The notes under the pieces are model-generated. The model saw only the letters and a program-made list of their open reading frames with translations. It was not told the origin of the DNA and made no database searches. Both the position numbers and the translations under genes were made by a program. Of a DNA stretch of 64,000 bases, positions 11,521 through 24,800 are shown piece by piece. Location of the stretch: the NCBI RefSeq assembly GCF_032118995.1, contig NC_092657.1, positions 6,650,391 to 6,714,390 of the forward strand, given 5' to 3'. The DNA is from Asterias amurensis. Its lineage: Eukaryota; Echinodermata; Asteroidea; Forcipulatida; Asteriidae. The stretch's first letter is position 1. Every line of letters starts with the position of its first letter.

Positions 11521-12099
11521 TGGGCATTGATTTAACCATAGATCAACCAACAGTAACTTGCCACAGAGTGTCCAGGATTTACTATTTCGAAAATGGGGGG
11601 GGGGGGGGGGCTTGTGAGCCTGCCTCATCACACACAGGCCTATGCAAAAATGTTCCCTGGAGTTAGAATCACAATCGAACTTGTAAGGAAAACAAAGCAG
11701 CGCGTTGTCCTCAATTCAAAAGTTGTTCCTAGTTTTTATTTGTCATTTTTTTGTAAAAGAAGTAAAATGTTTGCAAAATTAGCGCGCTCCCCTCGGAGAA
11801 CCCCGCCCCCTTTTTGTCGTATGCCTATTTTTAGCTCTTCTGCCCATCAAAATGTCAACAAAATCCTCCAGCTTTCCCTGGTATCCGCGCCGAAGTAATC
11901 GGTGTCATGCAGCGGGTATGGTGTTAGACTTCCATTCAAGTCTGAGACTGTGGTTATTTCTCTGCATCACACGCTCAACTCTCGTTTTCCTGAACCTAGG
12001 CCAATGTGACAGTGGTTAATGTGCAAGAGGGCGCTATATCAGGCGATCGGCTACACTAGCCTAGATCACACACTTGGAACCAAGTCTAGTATTAGGTTT
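11521..12099. other. Intergenic with a poly-G run
   Basis: A run of G lies at about 11,594-11,610. The 101-codon + frame around 11,593-11,898 has no recognisable domain. Nothing else is supported. Confidence 0.4.
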
Positions 12100-12359
12100 G
12101 TTCACCAGCGCGGCGTGAATATGTGATGATGAAGAACACACGATAAAAACTTCATGTTGTGGCCGGCCGGCCAGCCAGCAGTAGAGAGACAGCGATAATC
12201 ATGCCCGGAATTCCAAGAATTTCCCCTTCGACTTAATCGAGCCTTGCGCTCTGCAGTCGCATTCCTTGTCATTCGCCAGCTCTTCAGACGAAACAAAGGG
12301 ACGTGAAGGGATCGCCTTGCTTGGTGTGTTGCTTGCCGGCTTTTGAAGTAAAGAAATAG
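12100..12359 (+). promoter_or_regulatory. Probable FBXO30 promoter region and 5' non-coding exon
   Basis: This is a locally GC- and CpG-richer patch (GGCCGGCCGGCC near 12,160) that ends in a consensus splice donor, AAATAG then GTAAGAAG, at 12,359/12,360. The first coding exon of the FBXO30-like gene opens at a splice acceptor only 2 bp before its ATG (14,697), so an upstream non-coding exon is required, and this is the best candidate. The transcription start itself cannot be placed from sequence. Confidence 0.45.
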
Positions 12360-14696
12360 GTAAGAAGTCTGATTATGCTGTTCTTTGTAAAGTAGACAGT
12401 AGTGTAGTGTGTGTTCTGATTGGAATGTTATTATTGTAAATTGACAAACAACTTTGTTTTGAAAGAATAGCTAGCCACGTATAGCACGTATAGACAGTTC
12501 AATTCGATTACACCACACAGACAGAGCATGGAGGAAGAAAATTGACAGAGCAAGGGTTTACTGTGTGTGTGTACATGCATGGTACATGTGTGGTACAACA
12601 TTTTTTAACCATGCATTGGTTGGAATTTATTCTAATTTTTTACAGTACAAGTGAAGTTAGGCCTATATATAAGTATAATATTTATCATGTTTATAATTAT
12701 ATCTAATCATGGAGGTAGAAATAAAAACAGATTCTACCTCCATGATCTAATCTACGTGTAAATCTAGTTATAATTCATGATAATGCAGCAAGTACATGTT
12801 ATTGTAGGCCTAATGATGTATTGTAAGTACTGGGACTAATTATTGACTGCTTCGAGGAGTGCTACCATTAATACTACTTCTTGGTTAAAACTAAGAAACC
12901 TGAGCGTTCTATTTTTCCGAGGCGGATTTCCCAAGCAGGAGACGAGGGAAAATAGGACGCTCAGCAGGGGATCAATGAAGGCATGGAGAGGTATAGCACA
13001 AGTAAAACTTTAAAAGGCAGTCAATATTGGTTTCAACACCCTACTTCTAGAAACTATAAATAAGGCTCTCCCGCTCACGGGGGAGTCTTCTGGTTTCTAG
13101 AAGTATCAACACCCCATCATACATGTACATGTATTGTAGGTGGGGGCTGGGGGTGGGGGGGGGAAGTCCCCACACATACATAAAATGTACCCTAAACCAT
13201 GGAGGTAGAAATACCGCAGTCGTCTTTTTACAGGAATTTACATCATTGTATTTAATGCAACTGGAGCAAGGTAGGCCTAATGAACAATTAATAATAATAT
13301 ATTAATAATTTCCAATAATAGTAACCAGTTTTTACATGCTAAACATTCAAACAATCATACCACGTCATCTGAAGTTAAAAGTCTGCAAAGCATCACACAA
13401 ATTTTTTGTTATCAAGACAGAAAAAAATTCAGCTTTTTTAGACATAGAAAAACCTGAACATGGGGAAAACACACGCAGTCGGGTAGGGATTGAAAACCCA
13501 ATCCACATCTGGAGGCGAGTATCACAGTCATACCGTATCTTCTTCACAATGAACTTTCTCAACATTATAAAGGGAACTGAATCCCCCCCCCCCCAAAAAA
13601 AAAAGGGAACGAAAAAAGCTCACGTATTAAAATTTGATCTTGATATTTTATGTTAACAAGGTGTTAAGACCAGTTCATACTTCATGCGAAATCAGAATGC
13701 GAAGCAAATTTGAAGTGAATTTGACATCACAACACTCAAACAACACTGACATTTCGCAGCAATATTCGCAAGTAAGTTGAACAGAGAATTATTCATTGCG
13801 AATTTGCTGTCAACATTCGCATTCGTATAGGAATATGTTCGGGCTTCAATTCTACCCACACTGGTCCCTGGTGGTAGGCCTACCCCAAACTTTGGGTTTG
13901 CCGTAGCTTGTACAGTGACTAGCCAGCAGAACTCAAACCCAAACTATGTACATGTATTATAGGTCCTAATTTACAGCGTTCCGTGTCATGGGGTGACCTT
14001 TCTTCACAGACGACCTTTCACCGTATACGTAGTCAGTAGTGTTGTTGATTAGAAGAATCTTGATTTGGTATATATAAAAGAAATATTGACTGCTTAATAA
14101 TCGGGGAACAGTTCAAATTACAGGCCCTCGGTGATGTCAAAACCATGGCTAATGCCCTCAGCTTCGCTTTGGGCATAGTCATGATTTTGAAATCACCTTT
14201 GGCCTATAATTTCAACTCTGCCCCTCACTCAGTCATTGCCTCTCACGCAGTCAATACAATGTATTTCAATATTGAATAACCACTTTTGTTGCTATTCCAC
14301 ACTAACATTGGCAGCATGAGGTTTTTCTGTTTCAAATACATGTACAGCTTGGGCCTTTCTCGAACCTTGGCTTAAGGCTTACACTCGGTGTTCTGATGTT
14401 CGTGCAGTATGCGCTGTGCTACTTCCATGACTTCAGAAGGCAGGTGGAGGCCGAGCTGCTCACGCACGCAGCGCACAGAGCCTAAGCTAGAGGCTAAGCC
14501 CAGGTTTGAGAAAAAGCCCCTAATATTATTATAGGGAAACCTCATGAACGTGAAGTCCAGATTAGCACCCAAAGCAGCGGGTGGATTTTTGTTGCAAAGG
14601 CTGGTTTGGCTGGTGAACTGATCAAAGTCTGAAAGTGATAAAGGTTCCCCACAATTTTAAGTAATTAATGTGTTCTGATTCTTTTATACTATCAAG
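12360..14696 (+). other. Putative intron 1 of the FBXO30-like gene
   Basis: Lies between the proposed 5' exon and the acceptor TTTTATACTATCAAG at 14,696. Holds several short palindromes (AGGTAGAAAT/ATTCTACCTCC near 12,712-12,745; GAGCGTTCTATTTTTCC mirrored near 12,902-12,962; TTCTAGAAACTATAA mirrored near 13,044-13,102), a MITE at 13,665-13,849, and mirrored stretches at about 14,110-14,230 and 14,345-14,525 that look like old inverted-repeat elements. No exon is seen. Confidence 0.45.
13665..13849. mobile_element. Diverged MITE of the TTCATACTTCC/GCGAATGC family
   Basis: GACCAGTTCATACTTCATGC at the left and the inverse-like ATAGGAATATGTTCGGGCTTC at the right, with GCGAATTTG and CATTCGCATTCG inside. 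It is related to 1,803-1,947 and 25,541-25,729 but more decayed. Confidence 0.5.
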
Positions 14697-14698
14697 GG

Positions 14699-17600
14699 AT
14701 GCCTTCATCGGGACTAGACAACCATGACCACTGTCAAACCTGCCATAACACCAGGTGCAACACGCGCCTCACATCATGCCACATGATACAATGTGAACTG
14801 GAATGTGGGGCTAGGTTCCACAGCTGTAAGGCAGTGGAACACCGCATGCTCTGCAGTAACGAGAAGGTCCAATGCATCAACTGTGGTTATGGATGCCCCA
14901 TTGAGGTGCAGCGATCCAACATGTCTCAACATCTCAATGTCTGCCCTGCAAGCCTCGTCCACTGCACCATGGAGTGGAATCGCTGGCCGGTGTGCTCCAG
15001 CGAGCGTCAGTCCCATCAACCTGTGCAAGTCCTGATGGACTTCAACAAGGAGCAACTAGACATCGCCCTTGCTCTACGCGACCAACGCATGTTGACAAAG
15101 TCGATGCGAGCATCAATCCGCACACGGCAGATCTTGACCAACAGTCTGAACCGGCGTCATCCGGCCGTACCACTCACCAACCAGCACACCAACGGCAGCT
15201 CGGAGAAAGAGTTTGATGAGGAGAAAGAACTTGAAAACCTTCTACAGGATATGCATCAATGGGAGAATAAAACTGAGCAGAAGCGATCACGTAGCCCCGC
15301 TGGGCTGCGACAGAGCATCTGTGATGAGCTTTACCGTGCGAGTCAGGACACTGTGCAGCAACTCTCAAAGGCACTTAATGTTATGACTGAGTCATCACCT
15401 GTTCCTGAACTCCCCGATTTTAGTCTGGGATCCTCGGCATATCCATACATTCACTGTAAACACTGCGAGAGGCGCAAGGAACGTCTGGACCGCTTGTTAG
15501 ATTCACGGGAGGCCATGAAAGAGGACAGCCAATCACAGCAGTTGTCTGAAAGCAATGAGCCAATCACTGATCAGAATACAGCGGGACATCATCTTGATGA
15601 TGACGATGTGCATTTGACGATTATCAGGGAAACATTGGCGAGGGATTTAAAGAGCAAAGACCAGACCCAAGAAGTAAGTTGATTGATGTTCACTTTTTAT
15701 TTGGTCAACCATTTCCCGAAATTTACTACTCGACAGTCACGGCTCAATAAGTCGCGAGTATGAGACACTAGTCTCGACTTATTTTTACTTCCTGATATAT
15801 TTTATAGCATTTTAGTTTACAAAAACATGTTGTTTAAATGTCAACCCTGTTGGCCTGTTTTGGCTTGTTTCTCCATTAATACTATTTCAGACAAATGACT
15901 CAAAACCCGATCGAATCACATCTGCAGCAAACTGTGAATCTATCTGCCATAATGGAGTACTGTACACTACAGGATACGTGCCCTTGTGCCATCCAGCATG
16001 GGGTTTCTGAGTGCTAAGCTCTTGGCTCCAGCTTGGTGAGCGATATCAGTGAGATCTTAGAAAGGTCTAATAGGCCTACCGCCTCGAATATTATTTCATC
16101 ACACACCAATTTTAAGCCTTCATTTTTATACTTTGCATAAAACCACTTTACTATTTTGATTTTTATCTCCCACACTCCCTCCCAAAAGCTTGCAGATCAC
16201 AGGCACAGCTCATCAAGCAGTGAAGATAGTTTGACTGGATTGCCACTACCGGTGCTATTTGTCATACCGTCTAGTACAGGGGAGGTATCAGCAGCACCAC
16301 TGTGGGGGCACTCAAAGATACAAGTGATTGAGGTATGGTATTAAAGGCAGTGGACACTATTGGTAATCACTCAAAATAGTTATCATCATAAAACCTTACT
16401 TGTTTTTATATGAGTAATGGGGAGAGGTTGATAGTATAAAACATTGTGAGAAACAGCTCCCTTTGAAGTGACGTCTTTCTTGAGAAATTTGATTTTGAGA
16501 CCTCAAGTTTAGAACTTAAAGTCTCGAAATCAAGGATCAGAAAGTACACAAATTCATGTGACGGAGGGTGTTTTTTCTTTTATTATTATCTCGCAACTTC
16601 AATGACAGATTGAGCTCAAATTTTCACAGGTTTGTTATTTTATGCATTTGTTGAGAAACACCAACTGTAAAGACAAGTCTTTGACTATAACCAATAGTGT
16701 CCACTGTATTTAATAATGTATGAATATTTGTCATTGATTATTTTTGTAAAAAAGAGAACAGCTACACCATGCCTAGTACCTCTTCTTTCATTGTTTTTAC
16801 ACCAAATAATTTTGACTGGGATATTAAAGGGATCGGGCTATAATTGGTCTATGAAAAGCATTGGAAACTGTTTGTTATGAAATGCATATTATTATGGTTG
16901 GAAAGATGTTTTAAAAGTAGAATATAATGATTCACACAAATATGCCTTGAAGTTGCACGTTTTTCCTTATACGCCTTGAACTGTCAAATTTTGACTCCAC
17001 AAAATGTACACTGTATATTTCCACTTGTAATACATCTTTCCAATCATGCATTTCATAACAAACGGTTTCAAACAGTTTTCATGGACCAACTCGCCCGATC
17101 CAAGGCAACGTGTCCCTTTAAGGTTGTATGCCATACCTGACCCTGTGCTTGTGTCATACATGACCACCATACAGTTAAAATTCAGTTTCTATTTTTGTTA
17201 TTATTTTTTTAATGTAATCTTGCTCCAGCCTCCGAAGACAACATCTGGGTCCAGTGTAGCCTCCTCTCCAGCCACTGGGTCATCTTCTCCAAAACAAGCG
17301 TCTCTGAGTCTTGACTTGTCATTGGAGTCTATCACTAGGTACCAGGCCAAGCCGGATTCAATGTACACCTTCCTCTGTGCTCAGGTATGTAAGAAGACCA
17401 GTCAGACCTGGAAATACGTCACACTAGTAGTCTCTACTGTGGCTGTAGTTTTTTTTAAAGTTTGGCATTCCTGAAATAGACCGATCCATTAGTCTCCGCC
17501 CACGACGCACGTGTGAGCAGGAACACATGAGGTTCTCCAATGCCTTTCTGCACAACTCTGCCGCGCGCGCCAAGCATATGCGCACGCATGTCGGACCTTA

Positions 17601-18860
17601 TTTGTCGGACCTTCGTTGCGTTGTGATTGGTCAATACGCAATGGGGCAGAGCTTAATGGATCGGTCTATTACACGGAGGCCACAGAGGCCACGACCTGCG
17701 ATGCCCCTGCTCTTGGCCTTGGTGCCCCATCAAAAGTGTCCCATAGACTTTCAGATTTTACAATAGAAGTGCCCTTTGCAAAAAGAAAGTGGCCTTGCCC
17801 TTTCAAAGTTGAAACTCCATGCCTGAGGTTGGGTCTTCAGGGTTCAAATTTTACACTTGACTAGTGGCCCAAGGCAGTGACATTCAGCATGGGGCAGTTA
17901 AAGCTAGTGGACACTATTGGTAATTGTCAAAGACCAGTCTGCTCACTTGGTGTACATGTACATGTATCTCAACATTTATATATGAATAAAATAACAAACG
18001 CGTTGAAAGTTTGAGCTCAATTGGTCATCGAAGATGCGAGATAATAATGAAGGAAAAAACACCCTTGTCACATGTAGTTGTTTGCCTTATGGTTGATTTC
18101 GAGAACTCAAATTCTAAATCTGAGGTCTTCAAACCAAACTCGTGGAACTTTCTTGAAAACTATGTCACTTCAGAGGAAGCCATTTCTCACAATAATTTAT
18201 ACCATCAACCTCTCCCCATAACTCATCACCAAGTTAGGTTTGCTAATAATTATTTTGAGAATACCAAAAGTCCACTGCCTTTAATTCAAGATAGGACAAG
18301 TCCGGATGTCTTGTTTTTTTTATGTTTTTTTTTTTGTTCAACATCAAATGTCATTGTCAAAGTGTTTGAGTCTCACAAATATCTTTCAATCCTGCTGAGT
18401 ATTACCGTATAACACAGATAGATACAGATATATTTTCTCTTAGTGTTGTTCAGATAAAACAGTTGAGATGATAAAACAATGTTTTTGTTTATATTCTAGT
18501 CTCTCCTCATTTTGATTCTGCAGCTGATTTCACGAAAGGCTAGAATTAATCCTAACTCTAGTTAGGACGAGTAACCCGTCCTAACTTAGAACGAGTTCAA
18601 TGCGTCCTATGTATTTGAATACGGAACTGAACCCGTCCTAAGTCCTAAGATTAATCCTAAGTTAGGAAGAGTTTGGTGAAATCGACGGCTGGTCTTGTAG
18701 ATGATACCCCGGTCCAGTAAAGATCCTGAGGCCATTTTTTTTTTTGATTACTTAGATAACGGATTTGTAAGCTACTAAAAACGGGCGGGGGGCGGAAAAA
18801 AAAAAAAAAAAAAAAAAAACAGGGGGATACGGAATTTCAAGCCCAGAAAATCGGGTGGGG

Positions 18861-18898
<38 letters not shown>

Positions 18899-21800
18899 GC
18901 GGGCGGCTTCTAAAACACGTACATATATACACAATTTATGTAGATAAAAGCAACCACTCACTGAATGAATGTCGCCAGTGTTTTAGGCCAAACAAAATGT
19001 TCGGTTTCTGGTCACTGACCGGCCCTTACTTTTACACCGCGACCCTAAATTATTCACATTTTCGGCTTGAAAAAAATTTATTCATATTATTTTTTAAACC
19101 GTGTCGAACAAAAAGTCAGACTTTCACCAAATTAACAAATGTTAGAACAAAATTGAAATAAAGACAAATTTACCGATATCTCCGTGATTTAAGGCCCATG
19201 ATTTATTACTAATACGAAAAAGCAGCAAGATGCACCAAGCCTCGTCGTCGGCGGCCGCCATTGTGAACGAACCGGACACCTTGTAAATAAACAACTGTCA
19301 GTGCAGAAGGAAGCACACACGACACGCTGATGCTCTGCCCAAGTTCGCGCACACAGACCATTTGTTGACGCATCAATTGATTGCATGAGTTTGGGTCGTG
19401 AGCGGTCGATGCTCTCGTGGTTGTTACTAAATGGCCAAACTGTATGCACTTGGGCAAATAGTATAGTCTATAAACGGACTCACACTTTTGTACGTGAATG
19501 CATACCATTGGTCTGGTTTCCATCATACATCGGCCGCGATTTTTTTTTCTCCGTTGACACTGACTCACGCCGCGGTTTAATACGTGTACATGTGCATGTA
19601 CATTGTACAGTACATGTATGTGTACATGTAGGGGTCTCGTTGTAAATTCCAGAAGAAAAAATCGCTAGTAATAACATTTACACGATGGTGTTTTGTACAT
19701 GTACGCGATCGGTGGCACTGTTGTATGAAAGTGTTGTGTATTTTTTATTTTATTTTTTTTTTTTTCCCTACAAAATTAGATTTTTCGGGCGGGGATTTTT
19801 TAATTTTTTTTCAGAAACACGATTTTTTCGGGCGGCGATTCCCGTAATCCAAGTTATTAAAAAAAAATGGCCTGAGCTACGAGTCCTGTCTTGTTAATGA
19901 TACCCCGGTCCAGTAAAGATCCTGAGGTACGAGTCCTGTCTTGTTAATGATACCCAGGTCCAGTAAAGATCCTGAGCTACGAGTCCTGTCTTGTTAATGA
20001 TACCCCGGTCCAGTAAAGATCCTGAGCTATGAGTCCTGTCTTGTTAATGATACCCTGGTCCAGTAAAGATCCTGAGCTATGAGTCCTGTCTTGTTAATGA
20101 TACCCTGGTCCAGTAAAGATCCTGAGCTATGAGTCCTGTCTTGTTATTGATACCCTGGTCCAGTAAAGATCCTGAGCTATGAGTCCTGTCTTGTTAATGA
20201 TACCCTGGTCCAGTAAAGATCCTGAGCTATGAGTCCTGTCTTGTTAATGATACCCCGGTCTAGTAAAGATCCTGAGCTACGAGTCCTGTCTTGTTAATGA
20301 TACCCCGGTCCAGTAAAGATCCTGAGCTACGAGTCCTGTCTTGTTAATGATACCCCGGTCCAGTAAAGATCCTGAGCTATGAGTCCTGTCTTGTTAATGA
20401 TACCCCGGTCCAGTAAAGATCCTGAGCTATGAGTCCTGTCTTGTTAATGATACCCCGGTCCAGTAAAGATCCTGAGCTACGAGTCCTGTCTTGTTAATGA
20501 TACCCCGGTCCAGTAAAGATCCTGAGCTATGAGTCCTGTCTTGTTAATGATACCCTGGTCCAGTAAAGATCCTGAGCTATGAGTCCTGTCTTGTTAATGA
20601 TACCCTGGTCCAGTAAAGATCCTGAGCTACGAGTCCTGTCTTGTTAATGATACCCCGGTCCAGTAAAGATCCTGAGGTATGAGTCCTGTCTTGTTAATGA
20701 TACCCCGGTCCAGTAAAGATCCTGAGCTACGAGTCCTGTCTTGTTAATGATACCCCGGTCCAGTAAAGATCCTGAGCTACGAGTCCTGTCTTGTTAATGA
20801 TACCCCGGTCCAGTAAAGATCCTGAGCTACGAGTCCTGTCTTGTTAATGATACCCCGGTCCAGTAAAGATCCTGAGCTACGAGTCCTGTCTTGTTAATGA
20901 TACCCCGGTCCAGTAAAGATCCTGAGCTATGAGTCCTGTCTTGTAGATGATACCCTGGTCCAGTAAAGATCCTGAGGTATGAGTCCTGTCTTTTTAATGA
21001 TACCCCGGTCCAGTAAAGATCCTGAGCTACGAGTCCTGTCTTGTTAATGATACCCCGGTCCAGTAAAGATCCTGAGGTATGAGTCCTGTCTTGTTAATGA
21101 TACCCTGGTCCAGTAAAGATCCTGAGCTATGAGTCCTGTCTTGTTAATGATACCCCGGTCCAGTAAAGATCCTGAGGTATGAGTCCTGTCTTGTTAATGA
21201 TACCCTGGTCCAGTAAAGATCCTGAGCTACGAGTCCTGTCTTGTTAATGATACCCCGGTCCAGTAAAGATCCTGAGGTATGAGTCCTGTCTTGTTAATGA
21301 TACCCCGGTCCAGTAAAGATCCTGAGCTATGAGTCCTGTCTTGTTAATGATACCCTGGTCCAGTAAAGATCCTGAGCTACGAGTCCTGTCTTGTTAATGA
21401 TACCCCGGTCCAGTAAAGATCCTGAGGTATGAGTCCTGTCTTGTTAATGATACCCCGGTCCAGTAAAGATCCTGAGGTATGAGTCCTGTCTTGTTAATGA
21501 TACCCTGGTCCAGTAAAGATCCTGAGCTACGAGTCCTGTCTTGTTAATGATACCCTGGTCCAGTAAAGATCCTGAGGTACCAGTCCTGTGGTCTTGTGGA
21601 TATTTTTTTTTAAAAACTAGCCTTGGTCATAGTTTGGTCATCACCCTCAAAATAAAGTGTGTAATTTTTATCCAAAAGCCGACTTGTTAAAATAAAGATA
21701 GTAATAGTGGCAACCATGCGGTGAAAAGATTTGGTCTGAAGTACTCCAGGGGCCAATTTCATAGAGCTGCTTAAGCAAAAAACTCGCTTGCGCACAAAAA

Positions 21801-24800
21801 TAGGTCGCTTATTTTACACATGTTACTGGCCAAAATTTCATGCCATATATACATTGCTTCAGACTGGTATTTAGCTGTTGTTTACTTAGCATAACAATTG
21901 AGTGGAAGCCTGGCTGGTAATCTGATTTTTACTAGGCAGGGATTTTTTCGCTTAAGCAACATTTTGTGCTTAAGCAGCTCTATGAAGTTGGGCCCTGATG
22001 ATTAGAAATCAATAAAAGAAGTACTCCAGATGATTAGAAATCAATAAAAGAAGTATTCCAGATGATTAGAAATCAATAAAAGAAGTATTCCAGATGATTA
22101 GAAATCAATAAAAGAAGTACTCCAGATGATTAGAAATCAATAAAAGAAGTATTCCAGATGATTAGAAATCAATAAAAGAAGTATTCCAGATGATTAGAAA
22201 TCAATAAAAGAAGTACTCCAGATGATTAGAAATCAATAAAAGAAGTACTCCAGATGATTAGAAATCAATAAAAGTATGTTTAAAAATTTGAATGTCCAAA
22301 GATCACTTGCAGACAACTTTTGGAAATTGTTGTTGTGTATGTTTCATTTAGCCTTTTTGAATGTACATATGTTCTTGCCCACTTCTCAGCGAGTTGTTAC
22401 AAAAGTTAGATTTTAGATTTTAGAAGTTTTTGAAAAAAATATCTAGTGTTGTTGTACTCGCAATTTCTGCACTAGAATATTATTATTATTATTTATTTGA
22501 CCAATACAAACAATCTAGTTACAATAGCACAAGACAGAACATTAACGGAAAAACAATTATAAAAAAGCAAGAAATGAGGAAAATAAATACATAATTAATT
22601 CAATAAATAAATAAAATGGTTAAATTAAATTAAATTAACTTAAATAAATAATTTGAAAAGGAAAACAAAAGCAAAAAATAAACACTATAAGAGGGCGGCT
22701 GAGGGCGGAGCATGCAGGAGGAAAACAAAACCAAGTGGGAAGGACAACCAGGAGGGATAAAAAACAATACAGTGGTATACAAATTTGTATTTTTCTATGT
22801 TGCTGTTGTGCGGACTTTAGTTTACCGAGTCGGTTTCCCATGTGGTTTACTTGATATTTAAAATAAATAATTTGCATCCCGTTAAGGTGATCCCCTGGCC
22901 GCTGCTTCCATGGCTGTATTGTATATATAGGTGTGATCCCTGCAGCTATATGACAAAGAAATTGACAAAAAATGGGGACCGCCAACAAACATGTACATGT
23001 ACGTAGGGTTAGATACATGTAGCTCAGTTGGCATGTGAAACCGGAGGTCGTTGGGTCAAATCCCTCTCTAGTTGATTATTCTTTGCTGTACATGTGTTGC
23101 CAGGTACGTTTATCTTCCCCAAACCGCGACTGAAATTACCATGTACATGTATTGACCTAATTCATCTAACGCAACTCACTGAGTTACATGTAGATGTAAT
23201 TTGAATTTAAAAATGGCAGACTGGGGGCAGCTGGTAATCAGTACAATGGGTCTATAATAGCAGACAATTTAATTGCACTTTATTTTTAAAACACTTAACT
23301 TTACTCTTTTTTAAATCCGTTTTCTGTAGGTTTTCAGAAGAGATGAATTTGCTTCCCACTTTGAAAATGTCCACAGCGACATTCACGGCGGTCTGAATGG
23401 CTGGCTGGAGCCACGCTGTCCTCTAGCACCATACGGTTGTACGTTCTCACAACGCCGTTTCTACCCTGGTGAGAAATCCGCCAGGGTCGTCCACAATGAG
23501 AATCTGGAAAGCTTTGGTGTGCGATTGGATGGGAACAGACCCATACCGATGGAGGAAATAACTCTGGCTGATGGACCCATCGAGATGGAATGGGTGGGTG
23601 TCACATCCAATGGAAAGGACAAGACAATACCAACCATTGTAAACGGGAATTCCCAGGATCAGAATGACAATCGAGGGTTCTCCGAGAACACCTTTAAAGC
23701 TATCACAAACAGTCACTTGAACATGTCCGAGAGAAACGGCAAGCTTGAAATGTCTTCCTCAAATGTTGAACTAAGAAACTCAGACCAGGTTGACCAATCA
23801 GACGGCTCCCTTCTCGAGGCCAACCAATCGGGAAGCAGCTCTTGTAAAGATGCTATGCAGACTGTGCAATTATGTGCCACAAAGCAAAATGGCGGTTTTG
23901 AGGCTGACACCAAAGATCAAATAAACGCTGTTCCAAACAGCTCAACGACACATTGTTCTGGCCAAGACAAATCAAACGTTAACAACACTTCATCCAATCA
24001 GAAAGTCAACGCAGATTCTGAGCCGGACTATCTGAGTGGCCTTCCCTCAGAGCTTCTAAGATATCTTACTCGATTTCTGGACGCCTTCAGTCTGTGCAAC
24101 CTTGCAGTGACGTCCAAGTTACTGCGGCAGATATGCTGTAGTATTCTCGAGGAACGCGGCATGGTCATTCAACAGTGGGAGAAGCAGCGTGGACACTGGC
24201 AAGTGGCCTACAGGGTAAGTGTGTGGATATTGTTTCTATTCCAAGGGTATAACGCCAGCTCTGGACTATTGTAGGGTGTCGTTGCCTCTCCGATAAGAGA
24301 GCACCAAATTCAATAATAATACTACTAATAATAATACAAATTTATACCGCGCTTAATACTACGTTTCTAAGTTCAAATTCATGTTATGTACTTGTGATGA
24401 CCATTTACTATGTACTTGTGATGACCATTTACTTCAAATCCCGGTCGTGACACTTTTGTCCCTGAGCAAGACACTTTACTATAATAATTGCTTCTCTCCA
24501 CCCAGGGGTAAATGGGTACCAGTGAGGGCACAGTTGGTACTTGTGATTGATTTATCTGAGCAGGCTAGCGCAAATTTGGTGCGCATGCTTTTAACTCCCT
24601 TGGGATTTGATATCATGGTTTAAGGAATAAATTAAATGTCCCAGTGAACAGGTGTAGGCCTAATAATGTTGGAAGCGCTTTTCTGGTTTGAAAAACGCTG
24701 TATTAAAACTGGTTATTATTATTTAGATCACCTTCTTCTGGTAATCTTTGGATTGAAGTGAAAATAGGGAAATGTTGACATATTTTATTAGCTTTGAATC

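Noticed and set aside
19209-19645. Overlapping 119-codon minus and 86-codon plus frames
   Set aside because: Both lie inside the inserted 1.14-kb TIR element and show no transposase or other domain.
22635-23018. 127-codon minus frame in FBXO30 intron 4
   Set aside because: No family resemblance, lies in AT-rich intron next to a SINE fragment, and overlaps repeats.
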